From: Thalassia testudinum
Taxonomy: Eukaryota; Streptophyta; Magnoliopsida; Alismatales; Hydrocharitaceae
Length of the DNA: 64,000 nt
Assembly (NCBI GenBank): GCA_037157565.1
Contig: JAZHRO010000012.1
Location: 55,543,501 to 55,607,500, forward strand
Direction of reading: 5' to 3'
Program-made: the position numbers and the translations under genes
Notes under the pieces: model-generated
What the model saw: only the letters and a program-made list of their open reading frames with translations
The model's database searches: none
What the model was told of the DNA's origin: nothing
Shown here: piece after piece, positions 43,503 through 54,700 of the stretch
Position numbering within the stretch: position 1 is the first letter of the stretch
How the letters are laid out: the number at the start of each line of letters is the position of its first letter

Positions 43503-45180
43503 GTGACCGTAAGCACCCCAACCCACAGCCCCAAGGTAATTTCCATTTATAGGAGCATCATGCACCCAGAGGATTATTCCATTTTGCTTATGAATCCCAA
43601 ATGCATTTGGAATGATGACAGGTTCTTTCTATAATGGATTTCTTAAATTTCTTTCTTCATCTTAGAGTTGGATTAAATAACTAAACTTATGTTACAAGGT
43701 GGATGAGGTATCCCCTATTGCAGAAATATGACCAATTGGCGATATTTCTACTAAAGAACAATGAGGGTCATGTTTAATTTCTCACAAGGTCCCTAGGAAG
43801 GATGGTGGAGGTGATGGAAATGGCCACTCCTCTCAAATGCAAACCTCTTTCAACCATCCCAATTATTTTGTCTATATGTGTGAGCTTGGACAACACATTA
43901 ACTTTTGGCTTCAAAGTATTAACCAAATTATGTACATGTACTTACATGTTGTGGTCGGAACATGTTAACAAGGTACGATCTAGTTCCTCTTTCGAATCTT
44001 TCTACATGAATTCGTGTGTTAGATGTGGATGAATGATTGTATAAACAATTTAGCTTGTGATTTCAAATTTTGTAGTTGTGTTTTGTATCCTTTTCTTGAT
44101 TTGCAATTGTGTTTTGTATATTTTCTTCCCTTAATTTGATATCAATAAGATGTGAACAATATTCATGACAGGTTAAACCTTAGATCTATTAGTAATATTG
44201 CAGGACATTGGCATAGAATAGGATCTAATGGTACAAGTTTTTATTATAGATATTTATATGTACACTTACGGTTCTACTAATAGGAAAATATGTCATCTTA
44301 TTTTAAGAAGGAATTTGGTGTTGTTGGCTACAACGATGATTTTGTCTGACATTTATTACTTCTAGTGATGCAAATTTTGTCTATAGTGAATCATTGGTGA
44401 CATCTACGTTGACGGGTAAAAGCATTGCTGTTGATACAATCGTCAAATTACGAAGCCCTTCATAACGCGACTATCCCTGTAGCTTATGATATGATTTTGA
44501 CAATCAAGATGCCCTCCAGCGACTTGTCTTAAACAATGCCCAGTATGATCATTGGAATAATTCTTTAAATTAAAAGTGACGGTATTTTGAACCTATATTA
44601 ACAACTTCAATGTAGGAGCGTACTCTTATAATTCTATATAGCAATGAATATGACAATAGATCGTTTGTTTATCATGAGATTGTCCTGGGAATCACCACCA
44701 TATAACCCGTTCTTAAAATGATGATCAATATTTACGGGTAGACAAATGTCAAATAGAAACTAATTTAATCATTGTCATAACAACACACTGTAATTTAGAA
44801 CCAGAGAACAACGATCTGATGAAATTAAAAAGTGAGCCCAATAAGTTAATTTTTTGTTACGAAATGATCAGCAACGATTTCAAACAATTCCAATAATTTT
44901 TAAAGGTAATAGTAACGAATAGTTACAATCATTGTCTATTTCGAGATAACAACGTATATAACGAATCATCTTTATTTAATCATTATCTCATGAAGAATGC
45001 CTACTTTATTGTCATGCTTGCTATTACATACACCATTTTTGAAATGGCAGGGACTATTTTCATCCATGCTCGTGTAAAGTAGCAACGAATCAAATAATAA
45101 TAATATCTATTATGGCACGTAGCCGATTGAGTCTATGTATCACTGTAGCTGCCACCGTGGCAGCTGTTCAGAGTGGCATT
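43503..45180. other. AT-rich non-coding DNA
   Basis: No supported coding frame. A short inverted repeat, GCTGCCAC-C-GTGGCAGC, lies near 45148-45164. 44330-45000 looks like decayed repeat DNA without identifiable ends. Confidence 0.35.
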
Positions 45181-45840
45181 TGATGTAGAAAACATAAAGT
45201 TCGCGTCCGATTTCATATTCCACCCGCCGTTCCGAGTGGCTCCCTCGCTCTCTCTCTCTCTCACACACGCACTCCCATCCCACCGCACACCTTTTCTCTT
45301 CCGATCCGTTTCTCCTCCTCCTTCCCTATTTCTTTCTCGTCCCCGACCCCCTCCACCATCCCCCCTAAGTTCCCAAGTAGCAGCACTACGCCCCCATTGC
45401 CTATGAATCCCCCTAACTCAACCCTCCCTCCCCTTGGGCCGGTCGGCCGCCATTAACCGGCGCTGCACCACCTATGCCGAGGCCGTCCAATGCTACAGCA
45501 GCAGCTCCCCGCAACGGCGCACCACCTGCTGTGCCGCGCGGTGCCCTCCCACGCCCTGTAGTTCTCCACCTTCGCCTCCAACAACCCCTTCAAGGTCCTC
45601 TTCCTCCTCCTCTCCCCTCCTCCTCTTCTACCGCTCCTCCTCCCCATACCCCAGCCTCTGCCCCTCCACCTCCCCCACCCACATCGCCATCCCGTTGATC
45701 CACTTCAATTGCATCCCACACACACCATGCTACCTAAATGCCCATTGCCGCCGCCATCGGTGCCTCCGCCACCTCGTCTCCCTCGACCTTGACGCCGTAG
45801 CTTCGATGTAAGAGTTATCCGGTATTACAAGTGGTATTAA
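45181..45840 (+). other. GC- and CT-rich block, possible 5'UTR or decayed first exon
   Basis: CT repeats at 45246-45263 lead into a pyrimidine-rich, GC-rich stretch with Pro/Ser-rich frames in all phases. The 125-residue frame at 45434-45811 has no recognisable domain. It lies just upstream of the PMT-like pseudogene. I could not match it to the PMT N-terminus. Confidence 0.3.
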
Positions 45841-45900
45841 CGCTTTCTTTCTCCTAATCGAACACGTTCCTCGAAATGTTATGTATTCTGCTTTTTAACT

Positions 45901-46345
45901 GTGAAAGTTTGTGATGATCGGCTTTCCGAGCTGATTCCTTGCATGGATAGAAATGTTATCTCTCAAATGTGATAGAAGTTGGATTTGTCTTTGATGGAGC
46001 ACTATCAAACACATTGCCCACCCCCAGAAAGGCACTATAATTGTCTCAACCTGGTTATAAGGTGAAATTGGCTCCACTGTTGCCTTTCCAGAGGTAGTTT
46101 CCTGCACTCACTGCTCATGTTTGGCATGATTGGCAAAGAAGGGAATATTCAAACCATTCTTCATGTGGGCTGTGGAGTTGCCAATTTTGAAAGATATCTC
46201 ATTTCATTAGATATCCTTGCAATGTCTTTAGCACCCAACAATGTGCACCAAAACTAGATGCAGTTCACCCTCCAAGGAGGAATAGTGGCTTATCGTTGTG
46301 TTTTAGGGACTAAAAGGCTTCCATATCCCAGCAGGTCCTCCTGAA
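45901..46345 (+). pseudogene. PMT8/9-like putative methyltransferase pseudogene
   Basis: In one frame it reads VCDDRLSELIPCMDRN, two stops, then KLDLSLMEHYQTHCPPPERHYNCL. This is the conserved start of the plant PMT (QUA2/TSD2-type Golgi SAM-dependent methyltransferase) luminal region, closest from memory to Arabidopsis PMT8/PMT9. A decayed stretch follows, with loss of about 70 codons. It then resumes with the SAM-binding motif ILHVGCGVANFERYL, SLDILAMSLAPNNVHQN, a stop, QFTLQGGIVAYR and VLGTKRLPYPSRS. Stops at about 45970, 46255 and 46342, a frameshift near 46050 and the deletion make it non-functional. Intact family members act in pectin methylation in the Golgi. The C-terminal half is missing. 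Confidence 0.82.
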
Positions 46346-46860
46346 GCACGGGGCAACATTTCCTTTTTTCGGATCCAAATTTTTGTTTTTTTTCCCTTTT
46401 TTCGTGGGGCGAAGCAAATGGGTTTCTTGTGGTGCTTATAAAGATTAAGCCTTTGAATCAGAAAGTTTCGTACAACCTCCCCGAGCAAATGTTGGTGTTG
46501 TTGTTGCTGTTTGTGACATCGCATTGTAATAAGTGCCATATTCTCCTCAATCTAACTTTACAGTTGACCAGATTTGGTTGTCGAACATCAGCAGGACGCT
46601 TGGTGGTTTGTACTTAGCATCTGGATGCCGTAATCCGTCAGCTTTTTAACATCTAAGAAAATGTTAATGCCTCCATTAGGAACAAATTGGTGGGTTTTTC
46701 TTTGTTTTGTGTGGTTTTTGGGTGATGCAGCTTGGGCTTTTACAATTAAAATGCAAATATGAATATTCAATTTAAGTTTGAGAATAAACTTGATTTTAGA
46801 CTTTTCTTTTTCCGTTTATCTTCGGATCATTTTTTTTTATGCGTAATTTATTTTCATATA
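46346..46860. other. Non-coding, with a short coding-like frame
   Basis: 46533-46649 (plus) is open for 38 codons and reads protein-like (FTVDQIWLSNISRTLGGLYL), bounded by stops. It does not match the PMT family and I do not recognise it. No other feature was seen. Confidence 0.3.
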
Positions 46861-46966
46861 ATGGGCTTAGCCCAAAGTTCGGGGTTTTATATTGTTAGTG
46901 TGTATTTCTACTTATGGGCTTAGTCCAAAGTTCGGGGTTTTATATTGTTAGGGTGTATCTCTACTT
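46861..46966 (+). repeat. 53-bp tandem duplication
   Basis: Two adjacent 53-bp copies (46861-46913, 46914-46966) starting ATGGGCTTAG and ending TCTACTT, differing at about three positions. Confidence 0.9.
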
Positions 46967-47391
46967 CTTTTTGGTAAAGCTCCTTATCTTACTTTTGAAG
47001 TTAGTATTTGTTTTTGAGGGGCAAGCACCGCAACCTCCTTGGGATTGTACGTGGAGTGGACTTCATCTGGCTTCTTAATCCTAATAAGTACTAGAGTCTT
47101 CTGAGGACAAGCTAGAATGAAACAATATTTTGCATCATCAAGGTGCTTCAACAAGCTATCCATTTACGTTTACTCTAGCTTTCATGATAAAGTGCAATTA
47201 AGGTTTCATGAATTATTGAAAACAAAAATAAAAGCAATGGAATGACTTCTAAGTCACCTTTTGCTGAAACTATCTGCAGGGTTGTAATGGTGGATGGAGT
47301 GGTGTTAATGGCTGTAGGCCATAAATAATAAGCTTTGGGCCAAAGAACAGGAGGAAGGGAGAACTTATGATTATTTGTTTTCCTACCTTGC
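46967..47391. other. Non-coding DNA left of LTR remnant F
   Basis: Nothing recognised beyond ordinary intergenic sequence. It ends at CTTGC (47387-47391), which equals the five bases after the right end of F. Confidence 0.35.
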
Positions 47392-49711
47392 TGATAGTGG
47401 TTCCTTTTGGGATTCTTTAGATAGAACTACAAAACCATTGGCAAAAAGATGCAAAAATACCAAGCTTACTCTAGATTTGGATTTAAAATTGAATCTTGGA
47501 TTTATATTAAGATTAGAATTTAGGATGCATGGAACTTCAAAAGGATTGTTGCCTTCCCTTCCGCCCTTGTTCCCTTGCCATTGTGCGTGGGGGAAAAGGA
47601 GAGGAGAGGAACAGGAGGAGCACGGAGTGGGGGGAGAGCAAGCGACGGAGAGGAGGAGCGCAGAGGAGAGGAAGAGATAGAGCGTGGGGGAGGGAGGGGC
47701 AATGTGTGCGAGGGGAGGAGCACAGAGGGCACACCTCCATTCGCCTCGCCACCGCCGTCATTCACCTTCCCTCTTTCCCCTTGCAACCGTGCGTGGAGGA
47801 GAAGGAGAAGAGGGGAGTCGGAGGAGCACGCGGAGGGGGAGAGAGATGGGGCAGCAGAAGAGAGCGTGGGAGAGGGAGAGCAATAGGAAGATGAGCTGTT
47901 GCAGCCCCGCGGGCAAGGAGGGGGTCCTCGCGAGAAAAAGAGCTTCGCAAGGAAGCTCTGCGTGCGGATATTTCCGCATTATCAGACATCTGTGACTGTT
48001 GTTAGACACTGGAGGGGTCATCGGACGTCCAGAAAGAGCTTAGGACGTTCGATAGCACGTAGAGTGCCAAGGTACGTACCCTGCACGACCATGCATGCGT
48101 AGTACGGTCGTATTGAGGTGTCACATTTTTGCTGCGTGTGCATGCACAGGTACAAGGACGTTGGAAAGACGCGTGGCACGACATTTGAGGGGCTTTAGGA
48201 TGTCTGGAGGCCGTGTCAGACGTCCGGCTGTCCTCCCAAATGACCGAGAGAAGTGTCAGACATCTAGTGACCCCCTTAGATGGCAGTGAGGGATAGCAGA
48301 CAACGGGTACAGACGCATGAGAGCAAGGTGAGCTATTGCGTTCGTTTAAGACGTCTGGGACTCGCCCCAGACGTCTGATTTTAGTCAAGATGCGTGTTTT
48401 TGGGTCGATTTAGGGCCCAAGCGGAGTCGATTTTACACAAACAAAGTATTGTTGGTTTTCTTTCAGAATTCTCTATTTGTTAGTTCAGTATCTATACTAT
48501 TTTGAGCTCGTTTGACATGTTGGTCAACGTTATAGGTCTCAAGTCCATAGTGTACACGGGACCTGCGGAGATGTCGAGATCCACCGTTCGAGCCCCCATA
48601 CCACACGTATATCCCGGTAGAGTGGTCCTCTATATTTCTGTGGTTTGAATTAGTAAAGTGCATGTTAAATTAGAAATATCTACTTAAAACCTAGGTTATG
48701 AGATGAACCCTAGGATTAAGAATGTAAATGGTTTATATTCAGTACATAAACCTCGCATATTATAAAATTTGAGAATGCATGATGTTAAATTTCATACTGT
48801 GATAATTGGAATAGTTAAATGATGAGATGATCTCTTATCCTATTGATGATGGTTTATCCTGTTAATTTACAAGCTACCTGTTGTATGAATTAGAAATCCA
48901 TATGTAATAGAGATGCATGCCATGAAATGAAATAAGATGAGTATTATGTATAAACCCTACGGGGAACTAGGAAAGGAACTTAAAGTATACTGAAATGGAT
49001 ATCTGATGTATGTTGGAACCTATTGCCTACAAGCGTGTTGGTTGACTGTTCAGACTTGGGTATGAAAAGTGAGCTGGCCCTCGTGTACGTATTACCGAGG
49101 AAAGCTACGTCACTTTTGTGTAGGGAGAGTGCTAGCCACCCTTGGGTTGGGACCCGGGGTTGGATTGGCCTCCCTACACCGACATCTATTAGGCTTCCTT
49201 GGCAAACCAGGATAGCTGGGAGAGGGTATGCAGATTGTTGAGGGGTGTGGCTCTTGTTCTGTTCTGTGCTGTACGTTAGAGCTGTTGGTGCTAGAGTACC
49301 GCGATTGTTTATTTTGATGATAACAAAACATGTGTCATTTAACATTTGCACTTGATATCTTAGATTTTAGGTTAATTGCAAATGGTGACGTGGTTAGACA
49401 GAGTTCGAGCTCGCATCCATGGCAAATTGAAGGAGCTTGACGGAGAATAGAGGAGCTTCGCGAGGAGCGATGGCTTGAAGAAGGAAGGAGGTGAAGAATA
49501 TGATAGATTTCCTTTCATTGTAATCGTTGTACTTTTGTTTCTTTTGTTACTCTTTATTTTTGTTATTTAGATTCATGTTAAAGAGCCTCAAAGAACCTTA
49601 GCAGTAGTCATAGGAACACCTGCACAACCCTAGAATACTAAGATTTTCTGTAGAGAACTTAGAAAACCAAAATATGGTTCAAACAGCCTTTTTAGACGTC
49701 TGATAAATACT

Positions 49712-50143
49712 TTTAAGACGTCTGAATGTTGACTCAGACGTCCGATTATGTTTAGGCTGGACTTAGTTAGTTCTGTCTAATGAAATCAGACGTCTGATGA
49801 CTTCGCCAAACGTCCAATTAGTGGACCGTTGGCTGGCTTAGCAAACACTAAAGGATATGACCGTTTGCCGGTATCAGACGTCCGTAGAGGACCCCAGACG
49901 TCTGATAAATGGCCGTTTTGCCTCGGCTGACCCAAAATCTCTTTTCAGAGATCTTATAGCCATTGCAATCACTTGGAAATCCATTCTCGCAGAAAAAGTA
50001 GGTTTCCAGACGTCCATACTTAGTTACAGACGTCTTGTATGTCGTCTGATGACAATGCATTAGAACCCTATTTAGATCTTATTCAAGTCAGGAAGGAAAC
50101 CCGCCTAAAATCAAACATCTGACTTTGTTCCCAGACGTCTTAA
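49712..50143. repeat. GACGTC palindrome array in E2
   Basis: Hand count: nine GACGTC hexamers, mostly AGACGTCT with CAG or TTA flanks. Copies such as AAACGTCC and AGATGTCC are decayed. Order and spacing follow E1, with extra copies in E1. Confidence 0.88.
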
Positions 50144-50283
50144 ACTGGTTTTCCAGATGTCCGATGCCAGGATCAGACTTCTGATAACCCTGTCAGTGTA
50201 ATGATTAACCCTGATTTCAGCCTGATTTTCTTGGAGCTTGCACCCAACGACTATGGAAGTCTTCCAAAGCCTTCTTAAGGCCT

Positions 50284-50293
50284 CTATAAATAG
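50284..50293 (+). promoter_or_regulatory. TATA box of E2
   Basis: CTATAAATAG within CCTCTATAAATAGAGGG, conserved with E1. The GACGTC array ends about 140 bp upstream. Confidence 0.72.
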
Positions 50294-51770
50294 AGGGAAA
50301 CCTTTGCCACACTAAGACACACCTAGACACACCCTTGTTAGAATATTTCCACTCACTTGTGTCTAAAAGAAGTAGAAGATCATCTAGTTGAAGCTCTAGC
50401 TCTACAAGCACTCTTCACACCTAAGAGCTTCATCCTGTTGCACACCTGCTCTCCCGCCGACGGTTACGAGAGCGACGAAGTGCTACCGCGTGGTTCACGC
50501 ATCCACGTCAAGCCGACGCACTTCCACCAAAGGGAAGCATCCTTATTCCTATAGAAGCTAGGTTTAAATCTTTATTGGCTCTATAGGACTATATTTGTAA
50601 TTTATTTTGTTATTTGGTTGGGTATTTGCTTTACAAATTTTCGTATCCTTCGTGAGACAAAATCTTTCTCGTGAAGAGAGGGGGTTTGAGGTACGCTACT
50701 CTCGTATAAAGTACCGTGGTTGTAATTGAGGTTGTACTACCCTCGTTTTAAGTAGTACGTTAGTGGATTTGATCAACTTGGTTGATCGGAAAATCTTAAC
50801 TCGAGAGGGTTAGGTGGTGGTTTTCACCCGGTTTGGGTTTTCACTTAAAAATAATTGTGTTCATTGTGTGATTGTCATTTTGTGAAATTGTTCTATATTT
50901 TATTCTGCACTTTATTGCGTCACCCCTTCCTACCAGGGAATTTACAAGAGCATACCCGCTAGCGGAAACGACTGACCGCGTGCCAGTATAGGGTAGCTAC
51001 CCATACGCTTATCATGCATGCCATAGTCACCGTTACGTCGCAGCTATGACCCTGGGTTGGTAGACCGGGTGTAGGACTGCCATGAGGTACTTTCCCAGCT
51101 AGGAGAGTGCCACGTGTACATCCTGCATCGTGAGAAAACTGCATCAAGATCGTTTCCTTAGGAAACAAGTGGATTAAAAAATGTTGTGAACCCTTATTAG
51201 AATAACCAAATCAAAAACACATAGATGATATAAACGGAAACATATAATAATACATAACTGGAAAATTGTATGATTAGTTAGTTACTTTTCCGTTTATGTT
51301 AAATTGCATATAAATTACATATACACCACTCTACTCAGCGTTAGCTAACCACAGATATATATAACTATGTTCAGGTCAGGGAGTTGAGCAGCCAGCGCCA
51401 CCGGTTGCAGAGGGTGCTCGGCCCAGTGGAGCTAAGCCGTAGTTGTATTTTCTCTGTTTTTCATTGAAGAGGCCCTTTCGTTGGTAGTATCTTTAGTGCA
51501 TTACCGTATGTTTTTGTTATGTTTCTCTCTACTTTAGTGTGATGGCTATGTCAGTAAACGTACTTTTTCGCTTGTGACATGTAGTATTTTTGATGTTCTG
51601 TTCTATTTTCCATCACTGCCTATTATATATTTCTTGCTTAGTTACATTGCATGTGTAGTTGTGGAATGATTTGTGCATTTAGTTATTTCTCGTTTGACGA
51701 CTAGATCTTGAGATTTAGTCGAAGCAGGTCATTTTCGGGTTCCATAAAGAACCAGAATCGGATCGTAACA

Positions 51771-54700
51771 CTTGCTTCAGCGGAATCTCTTTGGTTTGAG
51801 GATGAGTCTTTGAATTAGAAAACTATTGTGAACCTCTTTTAGCTGGGCCTATAAGAGAGATTTTCCTTCTCTTATCCACTTTCGAACTGTTTCATTACAT
51901 TACATTACATTAGCACTAATTTATATTAAAAATATAATACTTTAACATAATATACTCATTAACATATATGTTAACATCAATCCATCACAATATTAAAATA
52001 TTATTTACTAAAATTATATTAATATATCAATCATTTTATTCACTTATTTATCCTCACTTTCCAACTAATTACCATTTCGAGCTTGCCTCTCTCATTCTAT
52101 CCAAACGCAGACTGATTTCAAATTTACGGTATTGAAATATTGGCATCGGTCAATGTCTTCAGTCTCTTTTGGAAAAAAAATAACCTATACTCTTCGCAAC
52201 AAATCACAAAAACGCGTTACCTCCACTTTAAAATTGCATAGAAAGTCCTAACGTAAATCAGACGGTCGTGTCATTTCATAGAACCGAAACCTCACGCATT
52301 GTCTTTCTTCGGCAAATCAACGTCCAAACTTGCCAAACTCTGTTGGATGAGTGTAGTTTTTTATTTTTAAAATAAGGAAACGTGCATTGTAAATCAAAAT
52401 ATATTAATTAAAAAAAAAAAATATTGATATATTTCAACATTTTATTAGCAAAAAAAATTATTTAAAAAAATAGAAAGTAATTTTTATCTATAGATTTTAA
52501 ATTTAAGTTTTATAAAAAATGATTTTTTTTAAAAGTGATTTTTCACATTTAAATTTAAGATTTAAGATTTAAATTTTAAAATTTAAGAAACTGAAAATAT
52601 AATAATTATTTTATTAAGTAGGAGATTTATGTTACACAATATGTTTCAATATACGTTTCTCTACTCCCATCTTTTTTTTTTGTTTTTGTTTAAATGTTGT
52701 AATATAGGCACTGCACTATATTTGTCATTGAGAGCCCTTTTGAGTGGTCTTACAGCAATTGTACGATGGAAAACAGATTTCTTAAGCTAATTTCTACGAC
52801 AAAACCCACGCCCTCCCCGTCCATAGGATGGGCAGCCGCAGCTGGAAATGGAGCCACGCACCCTTTTTTTCGTCATTCCCAACATTCACGGTCCGATCTA
52901 CCACTTGAACTTTGACGTGGACTTCTGCATGGAAATACCATCGCCCTTTTAAGTGAGTCTCCCACGTGTTCTTGGAAACACACCTTCCTTTTCGTTTCTA
53001 TTTCATTGAAAAGGAAAAGGAAAAAACAAAGCAATGAAATTTCCTCAGCATCACGCTGTTGCATATTCCCGACGTACTTTCTAAATCTAAACAGATTCGT
53101 TTATTAATTTATCCCTAAACGTACGCAGATATTCTTCATAATTTTTTTCCAACTTTAATAATGTACAATAGTAGCTTGGATTCCATTCAATTGTTAGATA
53201 TTTTTCTCCATTTTTTCAATTTTAATAACGTAGAAAATGCAGCAGTTGCTTTCCATTCAATCGATCGGAACTCGAATTTCCAAGTAGCACATGATCTCAC
53301 GACAGCATTAGAAAACTATAACGACATTTACGGATGTCAACATAGATTATTTTCATGCATTTTTGACGACTGCAGGAACTCGCTGGTATAGGCATGTGCA
53401 TGTCGCGATACACTTACCTCGACGTTACGTTGAAACGTTGAGCTTAAACGGATCAGGCTAAGAGAAATTTGTTTACGCAGCTTGGCCACGGCTACTTTAA
53501 TTAGCTGCTAAGCTTGTTATTTGTTTGGAGATTTTGACCACACTTGATTTGCAAATGGTATCTTGGTCATATAAGTGAGTTTATAGCATCTGAATAATAA
53601 TAATTATTATATTTTAAATTGTAGCCACGTTAACTCTACAAGTTATGATACCACGATGGCATTCGCACGACCACAAAATACTCAGCCACAGGATGGGGAC
53701 GAGTTTCGTAGGGTAGAATGACTGCATCTCGATCGATTACAGAGCGCGGGCAATGGTTCTTGAATGGCGTACGTCATTTTTGGATAACGATCGAGGAGGT
53801 GGCCAGAGACCTGACATGAGGATATAGATACGGGTGCTCGATCGATTTGGATGGGTATGGATTGTTGAGTTTGAATGATTTGGATCGCATATGCTGATCG
53901 ATTAATCAACATAAGGCGTTGGATCCGTTTGGGTTACATATGGTCTTTTCTTTATTTTTGGATAAATATGGTGGCCATTGCTCTTTGCTTGTAAGGGATG
54001 ATCGTGCCTTTCGAGCTACCAAGCACACTCTTTATTTTTAAAATGGCGTAATTTTTGGTAAATGTAAGTTGGATGAGGTTGCAACGTTACCCAAATCTAA
54101 TTCACAATTTACAATTTGAAATTTTTTTTAATTCACTATAACTTGTTATACCATCGAATTTAACCCATAAAATTAGGTTAAATGGGTTGTTAACTAATCA
54201 AAATTTATATCTATCTTCTATATATTTAATCGATATATATATCTTCAAGCATTTAATAATAAATTAAATAAAACAAATAAAAATTAAAAAAAACCAAAAA
54301 AAGGATATACTGTAAAAATAATAATATGCGAAGTAGGGTGGCAAGGGGTTGGGAAAATGTAGGCAAGATATCAAGGTGAAGGGCAAAGCGAGGTAGTAGA
54401 GGGTCAGGGAAGAGGCTGCAGGTGTTTTGTGCAAGGGAAGATGGGAGGGGGGGTGGCAAAGGTGTTGATGGAGTGAAATATCTTGCAAAAAGGAGAGGCA
54501 GCTGGAAAAGGTTAGGTTTTATTTTGTTTGGTTGAGAGAGAAAAGATAGAGTGAGGAGTGATAGGAAAATATTGATCCTGATCCTCTTATTTCTAACCAT
54601 AACAATAATGCTTTTTAAAATAAATAAATATTAATATATACAATATAAATATACACCATCAGGTTTCTCGGACGACGGATTGGGTTGGTTGAATATTAAA

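Larger units (their letters stand above)
49283..50946 (+). mobile_element. E2: copia-like solo LTR (1664 bp) nested in F
   Basis: It begins TGTTGGTGCTAGAGTACC and ends ATTTACA. It is flanked by perfect AGAGC duplications (49278-49282, 50947-50951). It is homologous to E1. The U3 region (49690-50170) has nine GACGTC hexamers plus decayed copies, upstream of a TATA box at 50284-50293. No internal region is present. Confidence 0.88.
47392..51770 (+). mobile_element. F: Tekay-family solo LTR remnant, split by E2
   Basis: The right part is clear. 48000-48370 has decayed GACGTC palindromes, 48960-49270 and 50952-51150 match the conserved U5 phrases of A-D, and it ends GGATCGTAACA at 51770. The left end is uncertain. 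If 47392 is correct, the LTR without E2 is about 2.71 kb, close to A and C, and CTTGC flanks both sides. However, the first ~500 bp is diverged and has no palindromes, so a truncation is also possible. There is no internal region. Confidence 0.6.

Noticed and set aside
47375..47430. LFSYLADSGSF resembling a neprosin (DUF239) motif
   Set aside because: Only about nine residues match, there is no GYWP before or GGEV after, and the frame soon becomes unrelated.
47529..47995. Overlapping 100-120-codon frames on both strands
   Set aside because: Gly/Arg/Glu-rich frames in purine-rich LTR DNA on both strands at once, typical of composition rather than genes.
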